Below, in pieces: positions 22,661-35,431 of a stretch of 64,000 bases of DNA. How positions within the stretch are numbered: the stretch's first letter is position 1; each line of letters opens with the position of its first letter. Both the position numbers and the translations under genes were made by a program. The stretch lies in assembly GCA_022036555.1 (NCBI GenBank), contig CM039137.1, positions 8,285,630 to 8,349,629 on the forward strand. The letters run 5' to 3'. The stretch is from Microstegium vimineum. Taxonomy: Eukaryota; Streptophyta; Magnoliopsida; Poales; Poaceae. A model generated the notes under the pieces. The model searched no databases. It was not told the DNA's origin and was given only the letters and a program-made list of their open reading frames with translations.

Positions 22661-24514
22661 TTTACCATTGTGGAAAATCTACTATTTAAATATAGATGAT
22701 ACTCACGAGCTTAAGCAACTATATGTGGTTGAACTTGTCACAAAAATGTTAATAGTAACACTAATTATTAGTTTATTATAACACCCTCATCAGTCTTTTT
22801 AAAAAGAAGAGAGTGATGATATATATATTCTCTTTGTTAGGTGGAGATAAAAGAAATGAAAACTCAACACCAGGGAAATGTAAAGGTGTAGGTCGAGCCA
22901 TGCTATTTATTTGAGCCAACTTGCTAGTATTACATTACTACTTATTAAATATAAAGTCATAAAGAACAAAGGAAAACCACAGTACTTAACATGCACTGTA
23001 TTGTTGTGCAACATAGGACTTCCCTTCTCTGAATATACCCCAGTGCAAATGTTTATAGAAAGACTATCCTCAAATGTATCGTCGTCATCTCAGCCCAGAA
23101 ATTGAGAGTGGTAATCTCTGTGATGTTAGACGCACTACTCTTCTTGGCATTATGCACTGCTGGAAGCTTTTGGCCCTATACACATCATCATATAGAGTTA
23201 GGAACTCCTATACTACCATTTACAATGAACATGCATGCATTTTTTTCTTCATATATGTGACGAGAGGACAAGTAGCTAACAACAGTACGTGTGTTTTTAT
23301 TTGTTGTCAAGTCAAAAAGAAAAGGTAGCGGCGTGATTTGTTCAACGTGTTTCGACCGTCGTTAATTACATGTTCGAATTACTTTTTGGTCATCTCAGCC
23401 CCTCCACGTTCCACCGTCCAAACTGAATCTGGCCTGGCGCTTCTTTGACTACCGTACGCGTAGTAGTGCAATGTGTCACTTGGAGAAACGATCGAACTCG
23501 CATGCATCATCATCACGATGGATCGTTTCTGTGGTTCACAACAAAGCAGGGAAAAAGGAGGATGGAGAATTTTACACATCACACAGCGTACGCTCTGCTC
23601 TCCCTCCACTTTGTCTATTTCTGATTTGCTTATAGATGGAGTGACCAATAATACATCAATATTTTATGGGTTCTAGCCTGACCAATCGATCTCATTGGAT
23701 TCTCCTCTCCTGATGTGCACAAGGCACAACAAATGATCATGAGCTGATGGCATTGCGCGCGCGCTATCATTGCATTGCGAACAAGTTGCCGGACGGAGCA
23801 AATGGCAAGGCGGAGTGGCCGGAACCGGGGAGAAAAGCGACGGATTTCGCGATCCGACGGGCGATCGACCGGTCGCCGAGATGGAGCGAGCAGCCGAGCA
23901 GAGGTTGAACACCATGATTGCTGTGGTCGACGAAACCATGGCAAAAGCGGCATCGCTTTTTCCCCGCTTATTCGAGGGCTCAGCTCAGCTATCTTAGCTC
24001 CTCCCACTTTGGGCGGTAAGGAATCCATATCCTTGAGGAGATTCCTTTCCAAAGCAAACTCTGCTGCTCCCTCCGTTTTCTGGTGCTCCCTTCGCTTTAA
24101 CGTATTATATTTTAAGTTATATATAAGAAGTTTTAACTTCTCTCTTAGGGATCAAAACGATCGATAGAAGGCCAAATCACTTCATTTACATATATTTTCT
24201 TGAAAAAGAAATTAATACTCTATTGTTAGAAAAAAAATACGTCATTGATATTTCGGTAATTTCGAAAATAATATAGTCGGTCGGAGAAAACAACGGTAAC
24301 GATCGAAATTGATGAGAACGATATCCTAAAAACGGTAAATATACTAAACCACCTGAGAAGAGCCATATAACTTGAACTAAATAAAACCATAATTAACAAG
24401 ACCATAAGCTAAATCAATATTTCACACCAATCTTAGTCTCAAACAGTGATAAACGACCATACAAGAGCACGACAAATCTTGACAACGACACAAATAAATG
24501 TTAAAGTTCTAACA
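22661..24514. other. Spacer, no supported gene
   Basis: Mostly AT-rich. About 23760-24010 is GC-richer and open in several frames without a recognisable product. Near 24068 a CTCCCTCCGTTTTC stretch resembles one end of a Stowaway element, but its partner was not found. Confidence 0.3.
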
Positions 24515-24620
24515 GCCTGTTCGCTTGGCTTTTCAGTCGGCTTAAATCCAGCCAGAACAGTGTTTTTCTCTCACAAGAAATCAGCCAGTAGTGCATAATC
24601 CTACCAGAACAGTGCATAAT

Positions 24621-25733
24621 CACTACGTCAAAACAGATTTTGCGTGTCGGTCAAAATTCATTTTTCGCAGCGGGTAATCGCGTCCGCTGCGATGACAAGG
24701 CCACGGTAAATGTGGCGTTTACCGTGGCGCTCGCAAGTGCCCGCTGCGAAAAACCGATTAACCGCAACGGGCAACATAAAAAGCCCGCTGCGGTTAATAC
24801 TATTTACCGCAGCGGGCACCCTACAATGCCCGTTGCGGTTAATCCTTCCAAAAAAATAAAAAAAAAAAAAACCCTAGAAACCCGCTGAGCCCATCGACAG
24901 ACCCACTGAGCCCAGCGCCGCCGCCGTCGCATCCGGTCGTTGCAGCCGCCGCCGTCGATCCATCTGCGCCGTGAACCCACACTGTCCACGAGCCCGTCAA
25001 AGCCCATCGAGGGTTGTTGCGCCGCCGCCGCCCTCGTCGTACGATCCACCATCGGATCCTCAAGGAGGCCGCCGCCAAGACGTCGTTGTGGTCGGATCTG
25101 GAGCCGCCTAACTGGATCCTCGCCGTGGTGGAGGAAGCCCGACGCGTCCTCGCGGATCTGGCTCGCCGCGCCCGCGCCGCCCCGCCGCGTCCGATGCGGA
25201 GCCGCCTCGCTGCGCCTTGCCCACGCCGCTGCGCTCGCGCGGAAGCGCCTCCCCGGCCTCCCCAACGACTTCTTCTCCCCTCCGGCGTGGGCATCAGCAA
25301 CTCTGGTGGTGTGCGTGCGTTTGTTTGGTGTGTGTGCTTGAGTCTGGTGGTGTGTGTTTGGTGTGTGTGCATGCGTCTGGCGGTGTGTGTGTGTGCCGTG
25401 CGTGAGTCTTGTGGTGTGCGTGCGTTTGGTGAGTCAGGTGGCGACGGCCGACGGGTGTCTGATTTGGCTCAAACCGTAAGTTCTCAAATATATACCGGAA
25501 AAAGGCTATCGGGCTTCGAGCTAGGCCTAATGGGCCTAGGCCTTTTCCGTGGCGGGCTTTTAATGTTGCCCGCTGCGGTAAATCGATTTACTGTAGCGGG
25601 CAAAAAAACCTGTCACGGTAAATAAAAAAATGTCCGTTGCGATAAATCATGGGATATTTCACAGCGGACAAAACTAGTGTCCGCCACGGAGAGCTTTTTT
25701 GCAACGCTGCGTAAAATCGTTTTTAACGTAGTG
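24621..25733. mobile_element. Non-autonomous CACTA element C, nested in a MITE
   Basis: The ends are CACTACGTCAAAACAG and, inward from the right, CACTACGTTAAAAACG, flanked by AAT (24618-24620 and 25734-25736). Subterminal CCGCAGCGGGCA motifs repeat in both orientations at each side. The interior (about 24885-25470) is GC-rich, then GT-rich, with open low-complexity frames and no transposase. A minus-strand TATA-like site separates the right repeats from this part. Confidence 0.87.
25488..25495 (-). promoter_or_regulatory. Minus-strand TATA-like site inside CACTA C
   Basis: GGTATATATTTG on the minus strand lies between the right subterminal repeats and the GC-rich interior, the same relative place as in elements A and B. 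No transcript evidence. Confidence 0.35.
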
Positions 25734-25755
25734 AATCCCGCCAAACGAACAGGCC

Positions 25756-27511
25756 CTAAGTTGACTCGACAAACCATAGCGATAAAAACATGAATTACCA
25801 GAGTCTCTTCTCCAGTGCACCTAAAGTGTGCATTGTATAGTCTATAAATAAATTAGAATTCAAAACCTTTGAATCGGTAGTTACCGATTAAATACTGAAA
25901 TTTTCAACATCGGTCGGAAGAGGCCAAAATCGTTTCGGCTTTTGTTTCCATTTATTTTCACCATTATTATTTTTATTTTTTCGATAGGAACATTTATACT
26001 ATATCTAAATACATAACAAAAGCTAAGTATTTTAAAAGCCATAACATTTTATAATCTGAAATGGAAAACGTTGTATCTAATTTTATATGCTAAACTTTTA
26101 GCATGTACTGGCAACCTTTTTCTTGATAATTAATGGCTATAGATCTATTGATTTTTTAAAGACAGAAGTGTGTTGATTTATATTAATACATCTGCTAGTC
26201 TTCAGTCGCCTGAAATATCAGGCGATTAGTTCTTACATTGTATACTGTTTTTTTTTACTAAACTGACGTAAGCAACGTGATGAGTATAACCCAAGGCTAA
26301 CAACTTCGTCTGATGGTTTGCAAAAAAAAAAAACAGGCATCTGTAGAATAGCAATCCCCTTATATTAATAACTAATAAAGAAGATATATATAGATTAGAC
26401 AAACAATGCTCCTAAGGTATAAATACATAGATGAAAAGATGTCCCATTACTACTTAGCTACACAAGCTAACTAGCACAATAGCTCAACTACTTAGATACA
26501 CAATCTAACTAGCACACAAGAGAAACAGCAACACTAGGACAATATATTATAGTAAATACAAGCTAGTATATGGATGGAAATCAGGAAGGATACACAAGTT
26601 AACACGATGATTTTCATGCTGAGGTTCGGTGATTTACCAACCAATTAATCCCTAGCTCTTAAGGCAAGCCTAAGGTTACAATTAATTCTCTTGCTAGTGG
26701 AAGCTTGCACTCATACGTCAAGGTGTGCTCCCAACTTGAACTCTAGCACGTTACTCTTCGTGATCTTTTGTGGGTCACTGCACAATCTCCAGGCATGCTA
26801 CGACAGAGTATATGGCATCAATCTATCTAGAAGGTGGCAACCTCCAAGACTAACAAGTTGACGGCTAGAGATGTGGCGTCGGCGAAGAGAAATGCGGCAT
26901 AGGATGCTGGCATCAGGAGAGGCAGCGCAGGGGCGACATGAGAAAAATAGAGGAGTGAAACGATTACAAAGAATTTAGGACCCCTCAAGAGCCCCCCACA
27001 AATGATGACTTGAGGATGAAATTTGTTTTGGGGGCTCCTATTTTTAAGGACGTAAGTAGGTGCTCTATTGGAGTGACGTTTTGCTCACCAGCCCTTAAAA
27101 GTAAGGTAAGGGTCCTACGGAGATGCCCTAAAAAATCATTTTTATTTCTTTTTTAAATAAACCAAGAGCCAACGAAGCCTTTATTTTTTTTTGTTTCACT
27201 AGCCCCAGTCCTTCGCACGTAGGGCGTAGCTGACATCGGATAAAGTCGTGCATATCAAATAGACCCTTATACTAAATATTACTAACTAGTTTGGTTTATG
27301 TTGTTTTCATACAATAATGTAAATCCGGCAAATATATCGATGCATATGCAGCAAGTACGATGAAGAATATGATAGCCAGGACGACCCTGATAATTAGTGG
27401 AAGTTAACATTTGGTGGGCAACTTGTCCATGATGGGAAACACGATGTTGATGCCCACGTAGGAATCAGTATATTCCCTAGGTCTTTGTCATATTTTCAGC
27501 TGGCATCACAC
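25756..27511. other. AT-rich spacer, no gene
   Basis: About 26400-26950 could be part of an LTR, but no termini were found. About 26980-27125 ends in GGGTCCTACGGAGATGCCCTAA, a common grass MITE end, whose opposite end is not clear. Confidence 0.3.
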
Positions 27512-27539
27512 AATCACTGCTACAGAAACGGCAAACAGT

Positions 27540-27680
27540 GCCGGTTTAAAACTCCCCTTCAGTGGCGGTTTTTGAACCGGCACTGGCAATTCGGCAGTGA
27601 TGAGCTCATGCCATCACTGCCGGTTTGTAACATTAACCGGCAGTGATGACTTTTGGCACCCCAACCGGCAGTGATATTAT
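27540..27680. repeat. Left subterminal repeats of CACTA A
   Basis: Copies of the ACTGCCGGTT motif and its inverse, several paired as short hairpins. These are the expected binding sites for the element-encoded protein in En/Spm-type elements (family knowledge). Confidence 0.75.
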
Positions 27681-27912
27681 TTTTTTAAAATTACATTTTT
27701 AATTGTTTTATTTTCATTTGGGGTTTCTGGTTTAGGGTTTATGGTAGAGGTGGTGGGGTGGGAGATCGTGGAGGTGTTTGCTATCAAACCATTTGATATC
27801 GATGTGAATTGAAGGTGGTTGTGGACTAGCGACAATACAAACCCATCACACATTTATAATAATTATTACAAAACATCCAAACAAAACTTAAAATATCGAA
27901 TTAATTGTCGCA

Positions 27913-30900
27913 TTACAATAGTCTTTCGAGGCGGTCTTTTCCATAGTTCTTCTTGAAGTCCTTACTCTTCACAATGGATAGACATCCTTTTCTATACACT
28001 ATATTGTGCAGAATAAGAGCTGCTATCTCCTCTTGAAATCCTCTTATCTCAAAATCCACCAACCTATTGTGGCTCTGATCTTTATGCTGTAAATTAATAC
28101 AAGATGATATTGAGATGCACATACGTAAGACAAAACAATAGAATTAAAATGCGACGCGTACGTACCATGCCATCTCCTATTTCTAGTTTTGCGCCAAAGT
28201 AGCAAAGCATTGCCCACATCACATAGAACCCGCATTCGTTGTTCCCCATTGGTTGATCTAGGGCCTTGACCTTCTTCATATACTCCACTCTGAATGGTTC
28301 TCTCCATTTCTTTTGCATCTTAGGCTCCACATTTCTCCAATCAGGTAACGCCTTCATTCTATGTAACAATGTAAATGAAGTATGAAGGCTCAGGACATTA
28401 TTAATTATAATATCATATGTGATTGAAAAATGTGATGATATTGGGTTCATTTACATATTTAGCACTTTGACTAGGGGTTCGATAAGTTTAAGTGGCTTCT
28501 TTTTTGAGTCCCACACCTCGATAGTTGAATTTTTAAGACTTATATCTACGAGGACGTAATGGTTGCTGCAATCACAAAGTTCATGTTATTGAATGATATA
28601 TCAAGAAAAAACACTTAAGTAAGGGTCGAGAACACATACTCGCAATTGTAGGTTAGCAGTGCGTTTGTTTTGCCGACTGAGAACATTCTTTCAAACTCTA
28701 TCTTCAAACTTGCTGAGACATACAGATCTTGGAGACCGGCTTTGCATGTTGTCTCATTTACATAGATGGGGTCCAAGAAGTCAAAATTGCTATTTCGTTT
28801 TTGAAGGCAAAATTTTGTTACAGACCTGCAAAATAAACATGCATGGATATATTCAAATGCAGATCACGTAGTTTATTATAACGTTGTTAGGGTATGGTAC
28901 TTACATAGTCCATAACATCATAATCTGCACATCCAGCGAGCGTCATTGAAAGAGTTGAAAGAGGTCTTCATAATGAATAGTATGCACAACTTCTTCAAGA
29001 TGATTAAAAATAAAACATGGAGGGATGCATACTTCAAAGGTTGCATTCTTGTCTTTGCTGTTGTTACTATCTATGATGTAATAATCATGCAACTGTCGCA
29101 TGTTTGTTGGAAAATTTCTATACTCTTCTTGGCTGGCGACCATAGGCTTGCCTAGTTCAAACTTGTATGCAACTTTGACCTTTTCAAAATCGGTTTTTTC
29201 AAAATAGAGATTCTTGGCATCCTCTATGCTTATGTTCAGGTCCGCGGCCAAGGTTTGTATCTCTAGCTGCTGAAAGGTGTGTATTTCTCTAGCTCTTTCT
29301 TGGTTACCCGGATTTTTGCTTTGCCTTTCAAATTGGCTCTGTTTCTCAGGTATATAAGCCAATCGTTCATACAAGGCAAGTTTGGCGGCCTTTTCTGCAA
29401 TCTAAGCTTGTAGAATATCGTCCTTAGTCGGCATTGGCTACCGCTTTTTACTAGTCATCTTGGGATCTTTACCAACTGAAGCTGATGACCTCCTCTGTTG
29501 CGAAGTCGAACCTGATCTAGAGCTAGGCCGTCGAGATCCCAGTCCTGAGGACTTTGAAGCTGGTGGAGGAGGAGGAGGAGTCTTCTCCTTTGGCGGTGGA
29601 GAAGGAGTCTTCTCCTTTGGCGGTGGAGGAGGTGTCGGTGGATCTTGACGAGGAGAGAAACCTCTTGGCGGAGGCGACCGGGATGATTCACTGTCATCAT
29701 CATCATCCGAAGATGGCTGGTTATCTAGCTTGATGAAGCGTTTGCGCCAGACGACATGAGTGCCCAAGTTGTGAACTAGACGCGGCCTATCTTCCTCCAC
29801 TGGGAAATCAATATGTATCTTATTGTACTTGTCACACCCGGTTTTAAGGACAAAACCAGATGTACCCTATATGTGAGCCCAGGAAGTCAAATCTCACATA
29901 TAGCCACAGAACAAGGTAATATCAAAAGACAATACTTAAATACATAACGTATAAGGTCAAAGAAATAACCTTAAGAGAGCAAACAGCGGAAAGACACTCC
30001 GATCTTCAGGCGAAGACTCCACTCCACAGGGACCAACTGACTGGTTGATCACAAGGCTAACTGCTCGAAACTCTTGCAATCTGGTACCCATCTGGGATTT
30101 TTATCCAAATATTGAAAAGTAAAGCAAGCGTAAGTACTTTCGCACTCAACAAATATATATGGGGTTCATGAGGCTCAAAAGGTTGACAGGGTTTACTGCG
30201 GTGAGCATTTTTAGTTTATAACAAAACTTCGCAAGTAGTAAATCAAAGGTTATGCTTAAGCCCCCAAATTAAACTGCATGATCATATAAACAACTGAACG
30301 AATAACATAATATCATGATAAAGTGATTCATAATAATAAGCAACAAGTAAACAAAGTTTTTGTGAGTTTTCCGGGCCGCTCGTGTCTGTGAGCATGGCTA
30401 TTATAATAGTTTTACACTCTGCAGAGGTCGTACATCTTTACCCACAAGTCGTGATCCCCATATGCCATCACCTCTACCAAGGAAGTGGAGCAGGGTACAC
30501 TACGAGACCGTTCACAGGTTCCACTGGTAGGTAACAACCCGCTATAGTTTCCTCAATGGTTAGTGCTACCCCTCTTACGAGGGCACTAAGGTGAGCCCCT
30601 CTTGCGCCCTTTCGGGTAAGTTGCCACAAACCAGTAGAAGTCTAATACTGAGTCAAGCCAGAGCCATATAACTTGTGGTTGTACTGTATGTCCTAGCTTT
30701 TGCTGACAGATAGGATCCTAAATCCATGTTGCTAAAAAGCCAAGTTTTACTTTATCAGTTCATATAGTCATTAATCAAGATTCAAGATCATGCTTGGTTA
30801 AAAAGGAGCACTAGCAATACTACCCAAATGCAAAGATAACCCATAGGATTCCAAGGTTCAAGGTAACAAATCTAGGTAAGTCGTATGGTAACAAGATTAG

Positions 30901-33882
30901 ACACATGCATATGGTTTTATTCCAAAAACATCATGAATAGGACATCAAGGAAGATCCCATATAATACTTGCCTTAAAACAGATCCTTCTTCTAGTTCTAG
31001 TCTTCAAAGAACTCCAGGAAAACCAACTTCTTCTCCTTGATCTCCAACGCAAAACTCACTGATTGGACAATAATTAACAGATCACCACACAAGCATCTGA
31101 TCATACAAAGCATACAAACATGGCTAAATTAGAACAATACACCAATCAATGAAAAGGATTTAAAAAGAAATCTACGCATCTCTACGATCACACAGTCGCG
31201 AATAACACACTAATCGGGGCTACGATTAGAAAGATATGACTAACGGAAGATTTGCTTTTATAAAAGAGAACTATAGGATTTATCAATTTTAACTATATAA
31301 AAGAGTGGATAAAGTATTTCAAAGAGACACCTTGATTAGATTAGGTCAAAATTGTATTTGTATTTCGAAAACGAAAGTAGAAAGTATCGATATTTTATGT
31401 GAAAAATACATTGCATATTTGTTAATCAAGATAGGGTTTTACATCATGAAAATACAGAGCTATTAACATGGTATTAAAGATCGCTAATGAAAAGGTTATG
31501 CCGATACGAAGCCAACGCAACTTGAACGGGCCGAAACGGATTTGAAACGGAGAAGATATGATTTAAACGAGTTTTAGGGATTAAACTTGGAATTTAAAAA
31601 GGCATTAAATAAATATTTTTTTTCAAAGTTCATAAACAGATTTGATTATGGTTTTAACATGTAGATAAAAACTCTATGAATCTAACGCAATTTGAATGGA
31701 TAAAATCGGATTTGAAATGCAACTCTTAGAAGCATTTGAAATTCGATGACAGTTCTGTAAATAGAATTTTTCATTTAATTCTGAATAAAGAAAATGCCAA
31801 AAAGAAATACGCTTTCCAGTGGGGGCAACGTATTCAAGGAACACGCCATGGACGGTGGGTTTAGGCTTGAAGAACTGGAGGGACTCTTTAGCAAAACGGC
31901 CGGACGAAGAGGTATCTTCTATCCACAACCGTTGGATCTCATCTGGCTAGTTTTGTTTTTCTTCTATCCACAAAATGCAAAGGGGGTTTTGTTTTTATTT
32001 TTATTTCTTTTTACTTCAAAGTCAATTTGCAAAACACATATTGAATTCAAATTTGAATTTTGAAACTGAGCCATTCAAACAAAAATCCAAAATGCATGGC
32101 ATGAATGCCTAAACATGTTGCTACCTTAAGATAATTTTTAATTTGATGAAAAGTTTTATTTTCCTACATTTTCATGAGCACCAAAAATCATAATAAAATC
32201 AATTTAATCCTATTTTCAAGAAACGAAATTTTAGGGTGTTACAGTACTTCTTGTCCAATATCTTATCAATGCTGACCCTGGCATACCCGAGTGGCACTAG
32301 CTTGCCATGAATGATGTTCTCTCCTCTAGAAAATGTTTGTCCGATCGCCACCTTGTCTTTGGTCCACTGCTGACGGATGTACAACCTGACATTCACAGGT
32401 TCTTTGATGTCGTCTACCGGATGAGGAGCATTGACCTCTTCATCGTCAGGCATAGGGGTTGAGCCACAGCAACTGCGGCCCTTGCCGGGCACTGGGCTAT
32501 TCAAAGCCGGGATTGCATGCGGCCCTTGACTCGAACACATGGTTTGCATAGCGCTCGCCACTTGAGCAGCTATCCATGCTTCCATGCTCTATTCTAGCTC
32601 CTCTCGCATCCTTTGGAACTCCTCTTCTCTTTGCGTTCTAGCCCTTGCCCGGCTCCTATAGGAAGCGGATTCACCTTCAAATGCTTTCTCCCAAGGAATT
32701 ACCCCGGCTCCTCTAGTGCGACCGGGGTGCTCCTTGTTTCCAAGTGCTTGCGTGAGCACGTCATTTTCTCTATCCGACCTGCGGGCCCCTCTATGCACTT
32801 CCTCAGTGATCGTGGAAATCTTCTGGAGGAGATCGGTGATGGGTTCAGCCCTGGCGGAAAGGCTCCTATCAGGATTGTATTGTGCCCCCCTTGCGAGTAG
32901 GTAGTTCACTTATCTGGGCTTCCAATCGCTTGTCTGAGGCATAACGCCCCTCTGCTCTAGTGCTTCGACTTGGGCATCCCAATCCGGAATCTTCCTTATG
33001 TACCCACGCGATCCTAGGCGGTGAGGATTATTTGACCTAAGCGAGTTTGCTTTGTTTCTTTCGCTTGATGCCTTGGCCTCATCGGATAGCTTGTAAGCCT
33101 TGAACTCCTCCTAGAAGTCCCTCTGCTTGCTGAATTCACCTCCCGCAAAATTCAGTTCTTTTTCCTCCTTGATGAGCTTGTGCAACTTTCCCTTGAAATT
33201 CTTGAAGGAGTGACCCATGATTTCCTTGGCCCTCTTCTTGACTGTCGCTTCATCACAATCATTAGGGAAAGTGAAATACCCTCTGAGCTTGTTCCAAACT
33301 AGTTCCTTCTCAACTTCTGGAACCCTCCACGGGTCTTGCTCACTTCCATTCCACTTCATGTATTTGATCGGGATGAAGTCCCTTACAAGTGCCCCGATGG
33401 TACTCTTGTATGGGCCCAATGCTTTAAGTGGCTCCACCAGCTCCCCTAGTTGATCGAACTGAGAGATGTGCCAGTGTCTAGTTGTCTGAGGGAGCTTTGT
33501 TGCACCACGCTTAGTCCTTCTGGAACTCTCACCAGTACTTGGACCTTCCGGCGGAACCTACTTCAAAATTTATAAATAAGTCCCCATCAAACTTTTCTGG
33601 CTATATCTACCGTGTTTTAGGTATGACCTAAGTTATTACCTCGTCTCCTTGGCCCTCTTCTAGGTTTAGCATATGGCTAGGGCTCCAAGGTCTTTGATCC
33701 CCTTGCTGGTTGTCATTAGCTCCTTGGTCACGTTCAGCACCGCCACCACTAGTTCCTTGGTCATCGGCTTCGGTCGCAGGGCGACGGGTGGTGAATCGGC
33801 GCTTAATTGTCATGTTTCTGGCATAAGAAAATCCATATATACAAGCATAAGATGATGCCATATATAGAAGCATATATGACAT
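27913..33882 (-). pseudogene. CACTA second gene: Transposase_24-like region plus Ulp1 (C48) protease, broken
   Basis: It reads from 33882 down. The first exon includes MTIKRRFTTRR. At 33437-33111 comes a region containing ELVWNKLRGYF and KKRAKEIMGHSFKNFKGKL, resembling the plant En/Spm Transposase_24 family. Downstream follow a charged segment, a Pro/Ser/Lys-rich linker (29438-29800) and, in spliced exons from about 28826 to 27913, a Ulp1-like cysteine protease. Catalytic-type residues are visible: His in NHYVLVDI, Asp in EVWDS, Gln and Cys in DQPMGNNECGFYV. Disruptions include stops at about 33111, 32910, 32588, 29438 and 28943, and a 2.4 kb solo LTR inserted in frame at 29830. The role of the protease in CACTA elements is not settled. 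It is a pseudogene with well preserved sequence between breaks. Confidence 0.75.
29830..32243. mobile_element. Solo LTR inserted in the CACTA gene
   Basis: It begins TGTCACACCC and ends GGGTGTTACA, with a perfect 5-bp target duplication GTACT at 29825-29829 and 32244-32248. TG...CA termini, 2.4 kb length and absence of coding fit a solo LTR, probably Ty3-gypsy, left by recombination between two LTRs. The host reading frame is continuous on either side of one GTACT copy. Confidence 0.8.
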
Positions 33883-34800
33883 TTATACATCTATATCTCT
33901 TTCTGTATCTTTCTCTCTATCTTTATATCTCTCACTATCTATCTCTATCTATCTATCTTTATCTCTATCTTTGTCATGTATATATGATATGACATTTATA
34001 CATCTATATCTCTTTCTCTATCTCTCAAGCATAGGATGACCTCAATATCTCTATCACTATCTCGATCTATCCACAAATTTGAATCATCATAGCCACAATA
34101 TGAAAATTGCAAGCATAAGAATGAAAATTTGAATCAAACTATATAGATAAATCATGCTATACAAGTCTATAGATAAGTCATGCTATACAAGTATATAGAT
34201 AAGTCTATAGATAGCTCATGGGTAGATAGATAGACTCAAGCATCTTTCTCTATCTATCTTTCTAAAGTCATGTATATATATTATATGAAATGTGCAAAGT
34301 CCTGTTATAAGTCATGCATCTCTCTATCCATAAAAAATTGAATCATGATATATATACAAGGATACAAGGATGACATACAAGTCTATCTATATATCTCTCT
34401 CTTTCTCTATCTCTCTATCTTTGCCATGTATATATGATATGACATTTATACATCTATATCTCTTTCTCTATCTCTCAAGCATAGGATGAAATTTATATCT
34501 CTTTCTCTTTCTCTATCTCGATCTATCCACAAATTTGAATCATGGTAGCCACAATATGAATCATGCTACATATATATTAAATATAATCTCATTACTAGAA
34601 TAGCATACATATAATATCATTGACTACTCTCTAATCTATCCTCTATCATCTACTATATCTATAATCTATCAATATCATATATTACTATATATCTATCATA
34701 AGCCTTTAATCAAGCATATCTAAGTGAATCTTAACAACTATATTCCCATCTTACTGCTATCTTTCTCTTATCTATTCTTCATATCTCTCTAATTCTTCTA
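33840..34800. repeat. Pyrimidine-rich TCTAT/CTCTTT tract with a 140-bp internal duplication
   Basis: Irregular repeats of TATC, TCTC and TATA units. A unit beginning TTGTCATGTATATATGATATG at 33971 recurs at 34421 for about 140 bp, offset by 450 bp, ending near GCCACAATATGAA. The tract lies between the first exon of the second CACTA gene and its GC-rich leader, so it may be intronic. Confidence 0.65.
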
Positions 34801-35364
34801 ATCAAGCATAGGATGATGACATATATAAGTTATCTATATTTATCTAAGCTATCTCCTTATTCCTCTCTCTCTCTTCCTCCTTCCTCCCTTCTTCTCGGTG
34901 GAGCATCCTTCTCCTTCTCCCTCCTCCTTCCTCCTTCTCCCTCCATCTTCCCTCTCCCCCTTCCTCTTCTCTCTATGCATGCCAAGCAGCAACTAGCTAG
35001 TAGTCCTCACTATGGCATTTCGTCGAACACGTCGCAGGCATGGCCATTGGAGCTCACCGTGGAGGACGGGGGCCGGAATCCGAGCTTCTGCGCCGTCGCG
35101 GGGGAGGTCCTTGGTGGCGGCGAGGTCGGGAGTCGAGGTGCTGCGAGGTCGGGGGAGGTCGGGGAGGTCCGTGGGCGGCGGCGTCCTTCTGCGGTGGCGG
35201 CCGTAGGTGGCGGCGGCGCCGGCGGCGTCAGGCTGCAGCTGCGTCGGGCTACAGCGGCGCCGAGCTCAAGCGGGGGCGGGGAGGTCGCCGAGGTCGAGGG
35301 GCAACGTCGTCGTGCTTCGGCGAGCTCTCGGGCGACATCGAGAGTGGCTAAGTGTTGAACTAGC

Positions 35365-35406
35365 GCGCGTCTGAAAATTTCGGACGCGCGTCTGAAAATT
35401 TCGGAC
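35365..35406. repeat. Two-copy 21-bp tandem repeat
   Basis: GCGCGTCTGAAAATTTCGGAC occurs twice in direct succession, with the first bases of a third copy, between the GC-rich leader and the TATA-like site of the second CACTA gene. Confidence 0.8.
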
Positions 35407-35418
35407 GCGCGCCAATTC

Positions 35419-35426
35419 TTTAAATA
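35419..35426 (-). promoter_or_regulatory. Minus-strand TATA box for the second CACTA gene
   Basis: CCTATTTAAAG on the minus strand lies immediately downstream, in the minus direction, of the internal subterminal repeat array. It is followed by a GC-rich leader (about 34980-35400) pointing at the second gene. Inferred; no transcript data. Confidence 0.5.
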
Positions 35427-35431
35427 GGTTG

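Larger units (their letters stand above)
24515..25755. mobile_element. MITE split by CACTA element C
   Basis: The left part (24515-24620) and right part (25737-25755) together match the reverse complement of the intact MITE at 13917-14041. The ends are GCCTGTTCGCTTGGC and, inward from the right, GGCCTGTTCGTTTGGC. The CACTA element sits at the AAT inside the second GTGCATAAT motif. Confidence 0.75.

Noticed and set aside
24804..25625. Large open frames on both strands at about 25 kb
   Set aside because: Same situation inside CACTA element C; GC-rich and GT-rich low-complexity sequence.
33840..34560. CRISPR-like spacing of repeated units
   Set aside because: Eukaryotic context; the units are simple pyrimidine-rich sequence without constant repeat and spacer lengths.
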